A DNA stretch of 64,000 nucleotides from Oscillospiraceae bacterium. GTDB lineage: Bacteria; Bacillota; Clostridia; Oscillospirales; Acutalibacteraceae. The stretch lies in the NCBI GenBank assembly GCA_031268095.1, contig JAIRXU010000046.1:28301-92300 (forward strand), given 5' to 3'. The notes beneath the pieces are model-generated. The model made no database searches, was not told the DNA's origin, and saw only the letters and a program-made list of their open reading frames with translations. Position numbers and translations under genes: made by a program. This document shows, piece by piece, positions 43,151 through 50,841 of this stretch. How positions within the stretch are numbered: position 1 is the first letter of the stretch; the number at the start of each line of letters is the position of its first letter.

Positions 43151-43582
43151 ATGCATTATCGTACCATCATTCGAGAGCTCCGGATCAAAAACCGCCTGAC
43201 GCAGCAGCAGCTGGCAGATTTTATGCACATTGACCGTTCAACGTACGCCTATTATGAAACCGGCCGCAGTAAGATGGAGGTGGAGTTGCTGATTCAATTG
43301 GCGCGCTTTTATCAGGTGTCGCTGCCGTTTATTTTGGGACAGGAGTCCCCTGTCTCTGCTCTGGCGGACAGCGGCGGCGAATCCGATGCATTCCAGTTTA
43401 TGCTGGAGGGCGTCGCTGAACGGTTCAACGAACTCAGCCGCCAAGAAAGGCAGCTGTTGATGCTGTTCCGCTCCAGCGGCAAAAAAAAGGAGATTTTACA
43501 AGCGGTTTTGGAGGCCGCCAAGAGCGAGATTCAGGCCGACCAGGAGGAAAATCTGGCGTCCGACGCGAAACGGCGGCAATAA
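43151..43582 (+). CDS. XRE-family transcriptional regulator
   Basis: The 143-residue protein has an N-terminal XRE helix-turn-helix (IIRELRIKNRLTQQQLADFM, then DRSTYAYYETGRSKMEVELL) and a short helical C-terminus (ERFNELSRQERQLLMLFRSS). GGAGGGATCGTA precedes the ATG. It is monocistronic with a strong terminator after it. Targets are unknown. Confidence 0.88.
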   Translation: MHYRTIIRELRIKNRLTQQQLADFMHIDRSTYAYYETGRSKMEVELLIQLARFYQVSLPFILGQESPVSALADSGGESDAFQFMLEGVAERFNELSRQERQLLMLFRSSGKKKEILQAVLEAAKSEIQADQEENLASDAKRRQ

Positions 43583-43663
43583 CTTGTGGAGATAACGGGC
43601 GGAGCGGCCCAAAGAAACCGCCGCTCAGAAAATAGAGGTTGGGTGCGTCAGCACTGGCGGAAA

Positions 43664-43713
43664 TGAAAAAAACGTGCCGTTCTTCGGTTGGAAGAGCGGC
43701 ACGGCTGTTTTTT
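43664..43713. terminator. bidirectional rho-independent terminator
   Basis: CGTGCCGTTCTTC pairs with GGAAGAGCGGCACG; A7 precedes the stem and T7 follows. It separates the XRE gene from the convergent CPBP gene. Confidence 0.85.
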
Positions 43714-43726
43714 TCGCTTGCTTTTT

Positions 43727-44422
43727 CTATGGCAGAACGCTTTGGATCAGCATGGAGCAGACATTCATGCCGAAGTGAGCCAGCCAAGCGCCGTAGATGC
43801 AGCCGTCCCGGTGGGTCAGCCAGCCGAAGAACAGGCCGCCGATGAATTGAATCGCCAGCGTACCGAGCATCAGCGCCGGGGATTTGGCCCAGAGGAGATA
43901 GAGTTCCGATGGAAAATGCAGAACCGCAAACAGCAGCGCGGCGACGACGATGGCGGCCCGGACGGTCGCTTGCTTGCGCAGGACGGTTTGGAGATAACCG
44001 CGGCAGACCGCTTCCTCGCAGAACGCCATGATAAGATACAGCGGCACGTTCTGCGCCAGGCCAGAAAGATCCAGCCGGAATAGGGGCTGAACCGCCGCGC
44101 TCACCCCCAGGACCGCCGCCCCCGGCGCGATGGTGACGACCATCAAGAGCAGACCCATGAGAAAAGAAGAACGGATTTTTTGCTCGGGCAATGCCGGACG
44201 GAAGCCGTAAGACAGGATCCGCTGCCGCCAAACGAGCCGTTCCCCAAAGAGCAGAAAAGCGTAGGGAACCAGTACGGCCAAGTACATCAGCAGCGTCACC
44301 ACAGGACCCCGGAAGGCCGGATACCAGCGGCTGAGGATGTTCCCCAGCAAAAGCAGCCCGGACATGACATTGATCATCACCAGACCGGCGAAGAACTGCA
44401 CGGTGGTTTGGCGTTTGGTCAT
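43727..44422 (-). CDS. CPBP-family intramembrane metalloprotease
   Basis: The 231-residue protein has about seven spans and the CPBP (Rce1/Abi) motifs: the EE pair in LIMAFCEEAVCRGYLQTVL, the conserved FAVLHFP histidine and the late AWLAHFGMNV histidine. Such proteases cleave peptides within the membrane, and some process bacteriocins or prenylated peptides. The ATG overlaps the stop of the SCIFF-maturase-like gene, so the two are translationally coupled. A role in processing that peptide is possible but only inferred. Confidence 0.87.
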   Translation of the reverse strand: MTKRQTTVQFFAGLVMINVMSGLLLLGNILSRWYPAFRGPVVTLLMYLAVLVPYAFLLFGERLVWRQRILSYGFRPALPEQKIRSSFLMGLLLMVVTIAPGAAVLGVSAAVQPLFRLDLSGLAQNVPLYLIMAFCEEAVCRGYLQTVLRKQATVRAAIVVAALLFAVLHFPSELYLLWAKSPALMLGTLAIQFIGGLFFGWLTHRDGCIYGAWLAHFGMNVCSMLIQSVLP

Positions 44423-45870
44423 GGGGAGGATCCGTCCTTTCCGTCTTGGGCGGAGCCGCGGGGTGAAGGCGCGTCCCCGTTCCGCCGCGCCGCCGCGGCC
44501 TGAAGCATGATGGCGCATTCGATGCGCTTGCGGAACAGCGTACAACCGTCCTCATACACGCCGCGGATGGATCCGGATGCGTGATACGCGTTGGCGCAGC
44601 AGCCGCCGCTGCAATAGAGCCGCGCCCAGCAATCCCGGCAGGTGGGGCGGGTATAGAGCGTACAGGCGCGGAAGTCTGCGATCAGAGCGGGATTGGTGAG
44701 CCCGTCCCGGACATTGCCCAGCCGGAAGGCGGGGTCTCCGACGAATTGATGACAAGGATAAAAATCGCCAGTGGGCGTGACGGCAAGGTACTCCGTTCCT
44801 GCGCCGCAGCCGGTGACGCGTTTATAGAGGCAGGGGCCGTGGGCCAGATCCAGGTTGAAATGATAGAAAGAGAAAGCTTCCGCTGTGCCCTGCCGCCGCG
44901 CCATTTCCGCCGCCAGACGCTCATACTCCGCCAGGATGACGCCCAGGTCCGCCGGAGACAGGGCCAGGGGATCCCCCGGCGCGGCGACCACCGGTTCCAT
45001 CGAAAGCTGCCGGAAGCCCAGCGAGGCCATATGCAGCAGGTCCCGGGTAAAATCGGGGTTTTCATGGGTGAAGGTGCCCCGCATATAATAAGTCCCGCCG
45101 CGTCGGCGTTCGACGAAGCGCTGAAACTTGGGGACGACGGTATCGTAACTTCCGGCGTCTGCCGGGGTCCTGCGCAGGCGGTCGTGGGTTTCCCGCCGCC
45201 CGTCCAGGCTCAGAACCACATTGCTCATTTCGCGGTTGCAGAAGTCCGTTACCTCATCGTCCAGACGCATGCCGTTGGTGGTGAGGGTGAAGCGGAAACG
45301 CTTGCCGCTCTCCGCCTCCCGTCCCCGGGCGTAAGCCACCAGGCGTTTGACAACATCCCAGTTGAGCAGCGGTTCCCCGCCGAAAAAATCGACCTCCAGA
45401 TGGCGGCGAGTTCCGGCGTGCGCCAAGAGAAAGTCCAAGGCCTGGCGGCCAACGCCGAAAGACATCAGCGCTTCCGGGCCATGGTAGCGCCCTGCCTGGG
45501 CGAAGCAATAGCGGCAGGCAAGATCACAGGTATGCGAGACGTGCAGGCACAGGGCTTTGACGACAGGTTCCTTTGCCCGGTGGGCCGCCGCGAGGGAAGC
45601 GTAATCAACGGCATCCGCGCCCTCTCCCCAAGCCTCGGGGGCAAAAAGCTGACCGCGCCGACGGAGCATTTCGATATCCGCCAGCAGTTCGTCCGTTTCC
45701 GCAGAGGGGAGGCCGTGCCCGGTGGCCAGCGCGGCGGAAACAGCGGCGCAGCCCTCGCCCCGGTCCAGCCGGACAATGGCTTCATAGGCCGCAGGATCGG
45801 TCACATGGACTGCCCCGCTGCCGATATCCAGGACAATATGATATCCGTTGCATTGATAGGCATGAATCAT
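44419..45870 (-). CDS. scfB: SCIFF-peptide radical SAM maturase (thioether-forming)
   Basis: The 483-residue protein follows the SCIFF maturase family along its length: MIHAYQCNGYHIVLDIGSGA, VVKALCLHVSHTCDLACRYC (CX3CX2C cluster motif), EALMSFGVGRQALDFL, LEVDFFGGEPLLNWDVVK and the SPASM region with GCGAGTEYLAVTPTGDFYPC and CRDCWARLYCSGGCC. It is expected to form Cys-to-Thr thioether bonds in a 45-residue six-cysteine peptide. That peptide is normally encoded directly upstream, but only 60 nt separate this gene from the GH26 gene, so the substrate gene is missing here. CGGGAGCGCCC precedes the ATG. Confidence 0.88.
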   Translation of the reverse strand: MIHAYQCNGYHIVLDIGSGAVHVTDPAAYEAIVRLDRGEGCAAVSAALATGHGLPSAETDELLADIEMLRRRGQLFAPEAWGEGADAVDYASLAAAHRAKEPVVKALCLHVSHTCDLACRYCFAQAGRYHGPEALMSFGVGRQALDFLLAHAGTRRHLEVDFFGGEPLLNWDVVKRLVAYARGREAESGKRFRFTLTTNGMRLDDEVTDFCNREMSNVVLSLDGRRETHDRLRRTPADAGSYDTVVPKFQRFVERRRGGTYYMRGTFTHENPDFTRDLLHMASLGFRQLSMEPVVAAPGDPLALSPADLGVILAEYERLAAEMARRQGTAEAFSFYHFNLDLAHGPCLYKRVTGCGAGTEYLAVTPTGDFYPCHQFVGDPAFRLGNVRDGLTNPALIADFRACTLYTRPTCRDCWARLYCSGGCCANAYHASGSIRGVYEDGCTLFRKRIECAIMLQAAAARRNGDAPSPRGSAQDGKDGSSP

Positions 45871-45930
45871 GGGCGCTCCCGTTCGTTGTTATTGTTTAAC
45901 GGTTTGAATAATGCCGGCCCCGCTCACCGC

Positions 45931-47160
45931 TCATGGTGCGGCGGGAATCGAGATATCGTCCAGCGTCAGCACACGGGGATCTTCATAGAGGGCGCGCAGG
46001 TCAGCCGCGCGCATGTAGGTTTCGTTGTAATTCCGGCTCATCCCGTAGGGCGGATTGGCCGGGTCGGGGAGCAAGGTGCGTTCGCGCATCCAGGTACAGA
46101 AGAAGAGCCATTTGGTGTTCTTGCGCCAAAAGGCGTCCGCCGGGCCGACGTAGTCGTTTTCGCTCATGGCCACCATCTTGCCCGGATCCGTCCGGCGGAT
46201 GCGTTTGAACCGGTCCGCCCGGGCCGGATCGAGCTGATATAGCCAGTTGATATCCCCCAGGACATAGGGATCGTCCGAAAGAATGTCTGCCCGGTTCCCG
46301 CCGACATACCAGCGGGGGTCCTGGGCATTCCAGACCCAGATTAAATTATGCAGGCCGTATTTGGTCACCAACTGATCAAACAGGAGGTTGTAGAGCGCCA
46401 GGTAAGCGTCCTTGCCCGCAGCACCCCACCAGAACCAGCCGCCGGCCGCCTCATGCAGCGGCCGCCAGAGCACGGGGACGCCGGTGTCCTGGAGCCTTTG
46501 CAATTCCGCGGCCAGCCGCTCGATTCCGCGCAGCAGCCACTGGTATTCCGCGCCGTCCGGATGGGCCAAGGCGCGGGAAAGGCTGAAATTGGTTTCCTCG
46601 GCGTAAATGCTGGACTGCCAGCGGGACCAGGCGGCGGGGTCGCTGTTCACGTCCTGCGGAACCGTCCAGTGCCAGCAGATTGTAACGACGCCGCCCAGCT
46701 CGTGCCACTGGATCGCCTGCTGGGTGGTCCAGTCCTGCCATTCAGGTCCGCCGTACTCTACGCCGGTATAATCCAGCCCCAGGACGGCGGGGTATTTCCC
46801 ACCGGTGACGGCTGTGACGGCGGCCAGTTCATTGGCCAGCCGAACGTCCAGATCGCCTTGCCCGTCCAAAAACTTCGCTTGGGTATAGTCTTCGTAACAG
46901 TCGATGTACTGTCCGGAAAGGATGTAACTGCCATACTGGGCTTTCAGATAGCGCAGCAGCGCCCGGGTTTCGGGGGTGGCGTCCGGGTCGCAGGGTATGT
47001 CCGCGGCATCCGTATAATGCTGATCCGGCACGCAGTCCAGCCCGGCGGTGGTCAAAGTTCCCGTGTTAATCAGCCCCGTCAAGGGGAAGGTCAGCACCGT
47101 CAGAACGGCCAGGAGCAGGGAGCACACGCCGCGCAGCAAGGAAGAGAGGAAAGACAGCAT
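45931..47160 (-). CDS. secreted glycoside hydrolase family 26 protein (beta-mannanase-like)
   Basis: The 409-residue protein has an N-terminal membrane or signal segment (GVCSLLLAVLTVLTFPLTGL) and a GH26 TIM barrel. The acid/base pair His236-Glu237 lies in LWRPLHEAAGGWFWWG, and Glu334 in MVAMSENDYVGP fits the nucleophile position. ICWHWTVPQD and LIWVWNAQDP are also typical. GH26 enzymes cut beta-mannans or related glycans. AAAGGAGATTTCCCC precedes the ATG at 47160; the ABC-F gene ends 17 nt upstream. Confidence 0.85.
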   Translation of the reverse strand: MLSFLSSLLRGVCSLLLAVLTVLTFPLTGLINTGTLTTAGLDCVPDQHYTDAADIPCDPDATPETRALLRYLKAQYGSYILSGQYIDCYEDYTQAKFLDGQGDLDVRLANELAAVTAVTGGKYPAVLGLDYTGVEYGGPEWQDWTTQQAIQWHELGGVVTICWHWTVPQDVNSDPAAWSRWQSSIYAEETNFSLSRALAHPDGAEYQWLLRGIERLAAELQRLQDTGVPVLWRPLHEAAGGWFWWGAAGKDAYLALYNLLFDQLVTKYGLHNLIWVWNAQDPRWYVGGNRADILSDDPYVLGDINWLYQLDPARADRFKRIRRTDPGKMVAMSENDYVGPADAFWRKNTKWLFFCTWMRERTLLPDPANPPYGMSRNYNETYMRAADLRALYEDPRVLTLDDISIPAAP

Positions 47161-47177
47161 GGGGAAATCTCCTTTCG

Positions 47178-48779
47178 TCAGGCCAGGCTTTTGCCGTGGG
47201 TTTCTTCCAAGTATTCATCATAAGTCATCTTTCGGTCATAGAACTGGCCGGGGGTGACGTCGATCAGGCGGCCGGCGACGGTTTGGGTGAACTGATGGTC
47301 ATGGGAGGTGAAGAGAACCGCTTCCGGAAATTTGATCAGCCCTTCGTTGAGGGAAGCGATAGATTCCAGATCCAGATGGTTTGTCGGTTCGTCCAGCAGC
47401 AAGACGTTGGCACCGGAAAGCATCATCTTGCAGAGCATGCAGCGTACCCGCTCGCCGCCGGAGAGAACCTTGGCCTGCTTTGTGGATTCTTCCCCCGCAA
47501 AGAGCAGCCGCCCCAACCAGCCCCGGACGTCCGTTTCAAAAATCAAATTGGAGTAGCGCCGGACCCAGTCAATCAGCGAATCCTCCACCCCGTCGAAGAA
47601 TGCGGCGTTATCGGAGGGAAAATAGGCGCGGGAAGTGGTCACACCCCATTTTACGGTTCCTTCGTCTGGCTCCAGTTCCCCGGCCAGAATCCGGAAGAGG
47701 GTGGTTTTCGCGACCGCGTCGGTGCCAATAAAGGCGACCTTCTCCCGGGGCAGGAGGGTGAAGCTGACAGCATCAAGCACTTTCCGGCCGCCGACGGTTT
47801 TGCTCAGATTGGTTACCGTCAGCAGTTCATTGCCAATGGACCGGTCTGGCGTGAAGCTGATGAACGGGAAACGGCGGGTGGAGACGGGGAGTTCCTCGAC
47901 GCTGAGGTTGTCCAGCAGTTTTTTGCGGCTGGTGGCCTGGCGGGATTTGGAGGCGTTCGCGCTGAAGCGCTGGATGAATTCCTGGAGTTCCTTGATTTTT
48001 TGCTCGGACTTCTTGTTTTGTTCGCGCAGCTGACGCTGGGCGATTTGGGTGTAGCTGTACCAGAAATCATAGTTGCCCATGAACATGGTGATTTTACCGA
48101 AGTCGATGTCCACCGTATGCGTACAGACGTGGTTCAGGAAATGACGGTCATGGCTGACGACGATAACGGTGCTTTCGAGGTCTTGGAGGAATTCTTCCAG
48201 CCAGTGGATCGCGTCAACGTCCAGGTGATTCGTCGGCTCGTCCATCAGCAGGATATCAGGGCTGCCGAAGAGCGCCTGGGCCAGCAAAACTTTGACCTTG
48301 ACATCGTTCGGAAGATCGGCCATCAGGGAGGCGTGATATTCGTTGGTGATTCCCAGGCCGTTGAGCAGAATTTCCGCATTACTTTCAGCGCTCCAGCCGT
48401 CCAGTTCGGCGAAGCTCTCTTCCAGTTCGCTGATGCGCAGCCCGTCTTCCTCCGTGAAATCCTCTTTGGCGTAAAGGTTCTCTTTTTCATCCATGATCCG
48501 CACCAGCTCCCGGTTTCCCATCAGCACTGCGCGGATAACGTCGAATTCATCAAAGGCGAAGTGGTCCTGGGCCAGCACGGAGATCCGCTCGCGGGGGGTG
48601 ACGAAGATTTCCCCTTTGTCGGGCTCCAAGTCTCCGGACAGGATCTTGAGGAACGTGGATTTTCCCGCGCCGTTGGCCCCGATGAGGCCGTAGCAGTTCC
48701 CCCGGGTGAACGTGACGTCCGCATGCTCAAAAAGTGTCCGTCCGCCGTATTGCAGCCCTACGTCAATGGCTTGTATCAT
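47178..48779 (-). CDS. ABC-F family ATPase (YbiT/YkpA-like)
   Basis: The 533-residue protein has two ATPase domains and no membrane span. Domain 1 has Walker A GANGAGKST (34-42) and LLMDEPTNHLD; its signature is degenerate (LPNDVKVKV). Domain 2 has a non-standard Walker A GTDAVAKTT (352-360), an intact LSGGERVR signature and LLLDEPTNHLD. The linker (QRQLREQNKKSEQKIKELQ) is the charged helical region of translation-acting ABC-F proteins that bind the ribosomal E site. AGGAAGGATTGCCAGAATT precedes the ATG. Confidence 0.9.
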   Translation of the reverse strand: MIQAIDVGLQYGGRTLFEHADVTFTRGNCYGLIGANGAGKSTFLKILSGDLEPDKGEIFVTPRERISVLAQDHFAFDEFDVIRAVLMGNRELVRIMDEKENLYAKEDFTEEDGLRISELEESFAELDGWSAESNAEILLNGLGITNEYHASLMADLPNDVKVKVLLAQALFGSPDILLMDEPTNHLDVDAIHWLEEFLQDLESTVIVVSHDRHFLNHVCTHTVDIDFGKITMFMGNYDFWYSYTQIAQRQLREQNKKSEQKIKELQEFIQRFSANASKSRQATSRKKLLDNLSVEELPVSTRRFPFISFTPDRSIGNELLTVTNLSKTVGGRKVLDAVSFTLLPREKVAFIGTDAVAKTTLFRILAGELEPDEGTVKWGVTTSRAYFPSDNAAFFDGVEDSLIDWVRRYSNLIFETDVRGWLGRLLFAGEESTKQAKVLSGGERVRCMLCKMMLSGANVLLLDEPTNHLDLESIASLNEGLIKFPEAVLFTSHDHQFTQTVAGRLIDVTPGQFYDRKMTYDEYLEETHGKSLA

Positions 48780-48826
48780 AATTCTGGCAATCCTTCCTGC
48801 GCGATAAAATAAATTTTCATTCTAAT

Positions 48827-48855
48827 ATTGTATCACACTGGCGCGGCCGCGTCAA
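48827..48855 (-). promoter_or_regulatory. sigma-A promoter for the ABC-F/GH26/scfB/CPBP operon
   Basis: On the minus strand TTGACG, a 17-bp spacer and TACAAT lie 48 nt before the ABC-F start. Confidence 0.65.
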
Positions 48856-48945
48856 CCGGAAGGAAGAAAAAGTTCTCTGTCCGGCGGGAATATCCTGCCG
48901 ACGCCTGCCCATCCTAGTGGACAGAAAGGGAAGGGGGTTGACAGG

Positions 48946-49437
48946 ATGTCCCGAACGAAAGCGACGAGGCCGCAGCGGCCTCTGCACCGGAAATGGTGGT
49001 TTTACCTGATTTTGGGTGGTGCGCTGTTTTTTGTGTTTGCTGCCGCTGTGATACAGGATCGGGGAAAGACGGGGCCGGAGGCCGAGAGCAAGACCGTCTG
49101 GATGGAGGTTGCCAGGCTGGAAAGCGGCACGGCCGACAGTGCCGGAGAGAAAAAGAGCGAAGTCTTCCGGCTCCACGGAAAAAGCGTCAAAATTGTCTAT
49201 GAGATTCAGACGATGGAAGAGGACGGAACGGTGCAGTTGTACCTGCTGAAAGAAGGCGAAACCAAGACACGGGACGCGAGCGGGAACCAGAAGTTTGCGG
49301 CGCGGGATTGGACCGCCGTCGGCAGCAAAACAGGAGAAAAGATCCTGAGCGGGACAAAACAGGCCGGTTCGTATTATATGGACCTCTATCTTGCCGGCGT
49401 AGAGCGCTATACCCTCATGGTATATGAAAAACAATAA
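48946..49437 (+). CDS. membrane-anchored hypothetical protein
   Basis: The 163-residue protein has a basic N-terminus, one membrane span (WWFYLILGGALFFVFAAAVI, residues 17-36) and an extracytoplasmic domain of about 125 residues with alternating strands (SEVFRLHGKSVKIVYEIQTM, VQLYLLKEGE, AGSYYMDLYLAGVERYTLMV). The last part resembles a small beta-sandwich such as an emp24/COG-like jelly roll, but I recognise no family. AGGGGGTTGACAGG precedes the ATG. It ends at a terminator shared with the convergent SleC-like gene. Confidence 0.75.
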   Translation: MSRTKATRPQRPLHRKWWFYLILGGALFFVFAAAVIQDRGKTGPEAESKTVWMEVARLESGTADSAGEKKSEVFRLHGKSVKIVYEIQTMEEDGTVQLYLLKEGETKTRDASGNQKFAARDWTAVGSKTGEKILSGTKQAGSYYMDLYLAGVERYTLMVYEKQ

Positions 49438-49475
49438 AAAAGCCGTCTCTTGAACTGGGTCAAGAGGCGGCTTTC
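49436..49475. terminator. rho-independent terminator, probably bidirectional
   Basis: AAAAAAGCCGTCTCTTG pairs with CAAGAGGCGGCTTT; A-run and short T-run flank the stem between convergent genes. Confidence 0.8.
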
Positions 49476-49484
49476 CAGTCGATC

Positions 49485-50810
49485 TCAGGTCACTCGCTCC
49501 GCCAGGGAATACCAGGTTACGGGGTCAACTTCGCCGCTCACGGGCAACTGGACATACCGCTGGAAGGCGGAGACCGCTTCCCGCGTAACGCCGCCATAAA
49601 TGCCATCGACGATCACATAAGGAATGGAAGAGACGCGGTCGGCCAGGGCATTGATCCACAGTTGCAGCTGACGGACTTTATCGCCGCTGTCTCCCGGCAC
49701 CAGGGCGCGGCCGGGATAGTCGTCGCGGACAACAGAGGCTGGGGCCCTGGCATACAGTTCTTCGTAACTGGCCAGCAGACGGTTGAAGGTATCGCGTCCG
49801 ACGATGCCGTCTTCAGCTAGGCCGTTCAAGCGCTGAAACGCAAGGACTGCTTGCCGTGTTAAGGGGCCATACACGCCGTCCGGGTCCAGCCGGGGGATGC
49901 TGGGATGGAATTTTGCAATGAAATTGAGAAGGTACTGCACCAACCGTACAGAAAATCCCACTGAGCCTTGTGTAACGCTGCTAGGATAGAGTTCCTGGGC
50001 CTCCGACGCGCTGATCCCTTCCGCGTTGAGTTCACTGAGTCGCTTAACGGCATTATAAATGGAGACGACGCGGTACCAGGTTTGCCGTCCGGCAATGCCG
50101 TCCGCCGTCAGGCCGAATACCTTCTGGAATCCTAGCACCGCCTGTTCCGTAGCGGCGTCGAAGATGCCGGCGTTGACCTCTGCCTTGGGAATGGCAGGGT
50201 AATTTTGAGAAATCCGGCGCAGCATTTTTTGCAGGGTACGGACGGATTCACCAATGCTGCCCCGCATCAGCAGCCGGTTGGGGTAAGATTCGCGGATGTT
50301 GGTCTGAGGGGTATTAAATACAATGTCGATATCGCTGCCGTAGTAGTATTGCAAAATACGCAAGGGGGTGTATCCCTGGGTCGCCAGATAGTAACTCCCC
50401 CACTGAGACAATCCCTTACAGGTCACGGTGGTGCCGTTGCAATACTGCGAAAACATGGGCTGCACCTGTCCCCGGCGGACGATATAGTCATTGAACTGCT
50501 CGTCAACCAGGCGACTGATGTTAGCGAAGATATCGCGCCCCTCCACGAAGGCCTGGTCATAAGAGGTAGAGCTGGTGATATCGAACGCATATCCTTGTGC
50601 GCGGTAAAACTCTGTGTACACCCGGTTAAGGGCGAAGGTAGTGATTACGTAGATGTTGGCGCGCAGAGCATTTTCCGGCCAAGTGGGGTAGATCTCACTA
50701 CAGGCAACATTTTTCACATAATCCCTAAAGGAAATGCGGATATTCCGGGCATTGGTTTTGGGAGAACCAAGGTGAACGGTAATCATCAGCGGAATCACAG
50801 GCAAGGCCAC
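49485..50810 (-). CDS. SleC-like SpoIID-domain protein with peptidoglycan-binding repeats
   Basis: The 441-residue protein starts with a SpoIID/LytB-type lytic domain (FRDYVKNVACSEIYPTWPEN, then ALRANIYVITTFALNRVYTE; the Glu of ACSEIY fits the catalytic position) and CKGLSQWGSYYLATQGYTPL. Three PG_binding_1 repeats follow, each with a GIFG/GVYG-type turn and an F-Q motif (AVLGFQKVFGLTADGI, AVLAFQRLNGLAEDGI, AVSAFQRYVQLPVSG). This is the architecture of clostridial spore cortex-lytic enzymes of the SleC group, minus the pro-domain, which is on the upstream gene. The GTG at 50810 follows AAAGGAGGCGTTTCC. Confidence 0.72.
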   Translation of the reverse strand: MALPVIPLMITVHLGSPKTNARNIRISFRDYVKNVACSEIYPTWPENALRANIYVITTFALNRVYTEFYRAQGYAFDITSSTSYDQAFVEGRDIFANISRLVDEQFNDYIVRRGQVQPMFSQYCNGTTVTCKGLSQWGSYYLATQGYTPLRILQYYYGSDIDIVFNTPQTNIRESYPNRLLMRGSIGESVRTLQKMLRRISQNYPAIPKAEVNAGIFDAATEQAVLGFQKVFGLTADGIAGRQTWYRVVSIYNAVKRLSELNAEGISASEAQELYPSSVTQGSVGFSVRLVQYLLNFIAKFHPSIPRLDPDGVYGPLTRQAVLAFQRLNGLAEDGIVGRDTFNRLLASYEELYARAPASVVRDDYPGRALVPGDSGDKVRQLQLWINALADRVSSIPYVIVDGIYGGVTREAVSAFQRYVQLPVSGEVDPVTWYSLAERVT

Positions 50811-50841
50811 GGAAACGCCTCCTTTCTGGCTGGCTGGAGAG

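Noticed and set aside
45871..45930. SCIFF precursor peptide between GH26 and scfB
   Set aside because: The gap is only 60 nt and its minus-strand translation has no six-cysteine pattern.
44581..46242. 553-codon plus-strand frame opposite the SCIFF maturase
   Set aside because: It is the antisense shadow of conserved radical SAM and GH26 motifs.
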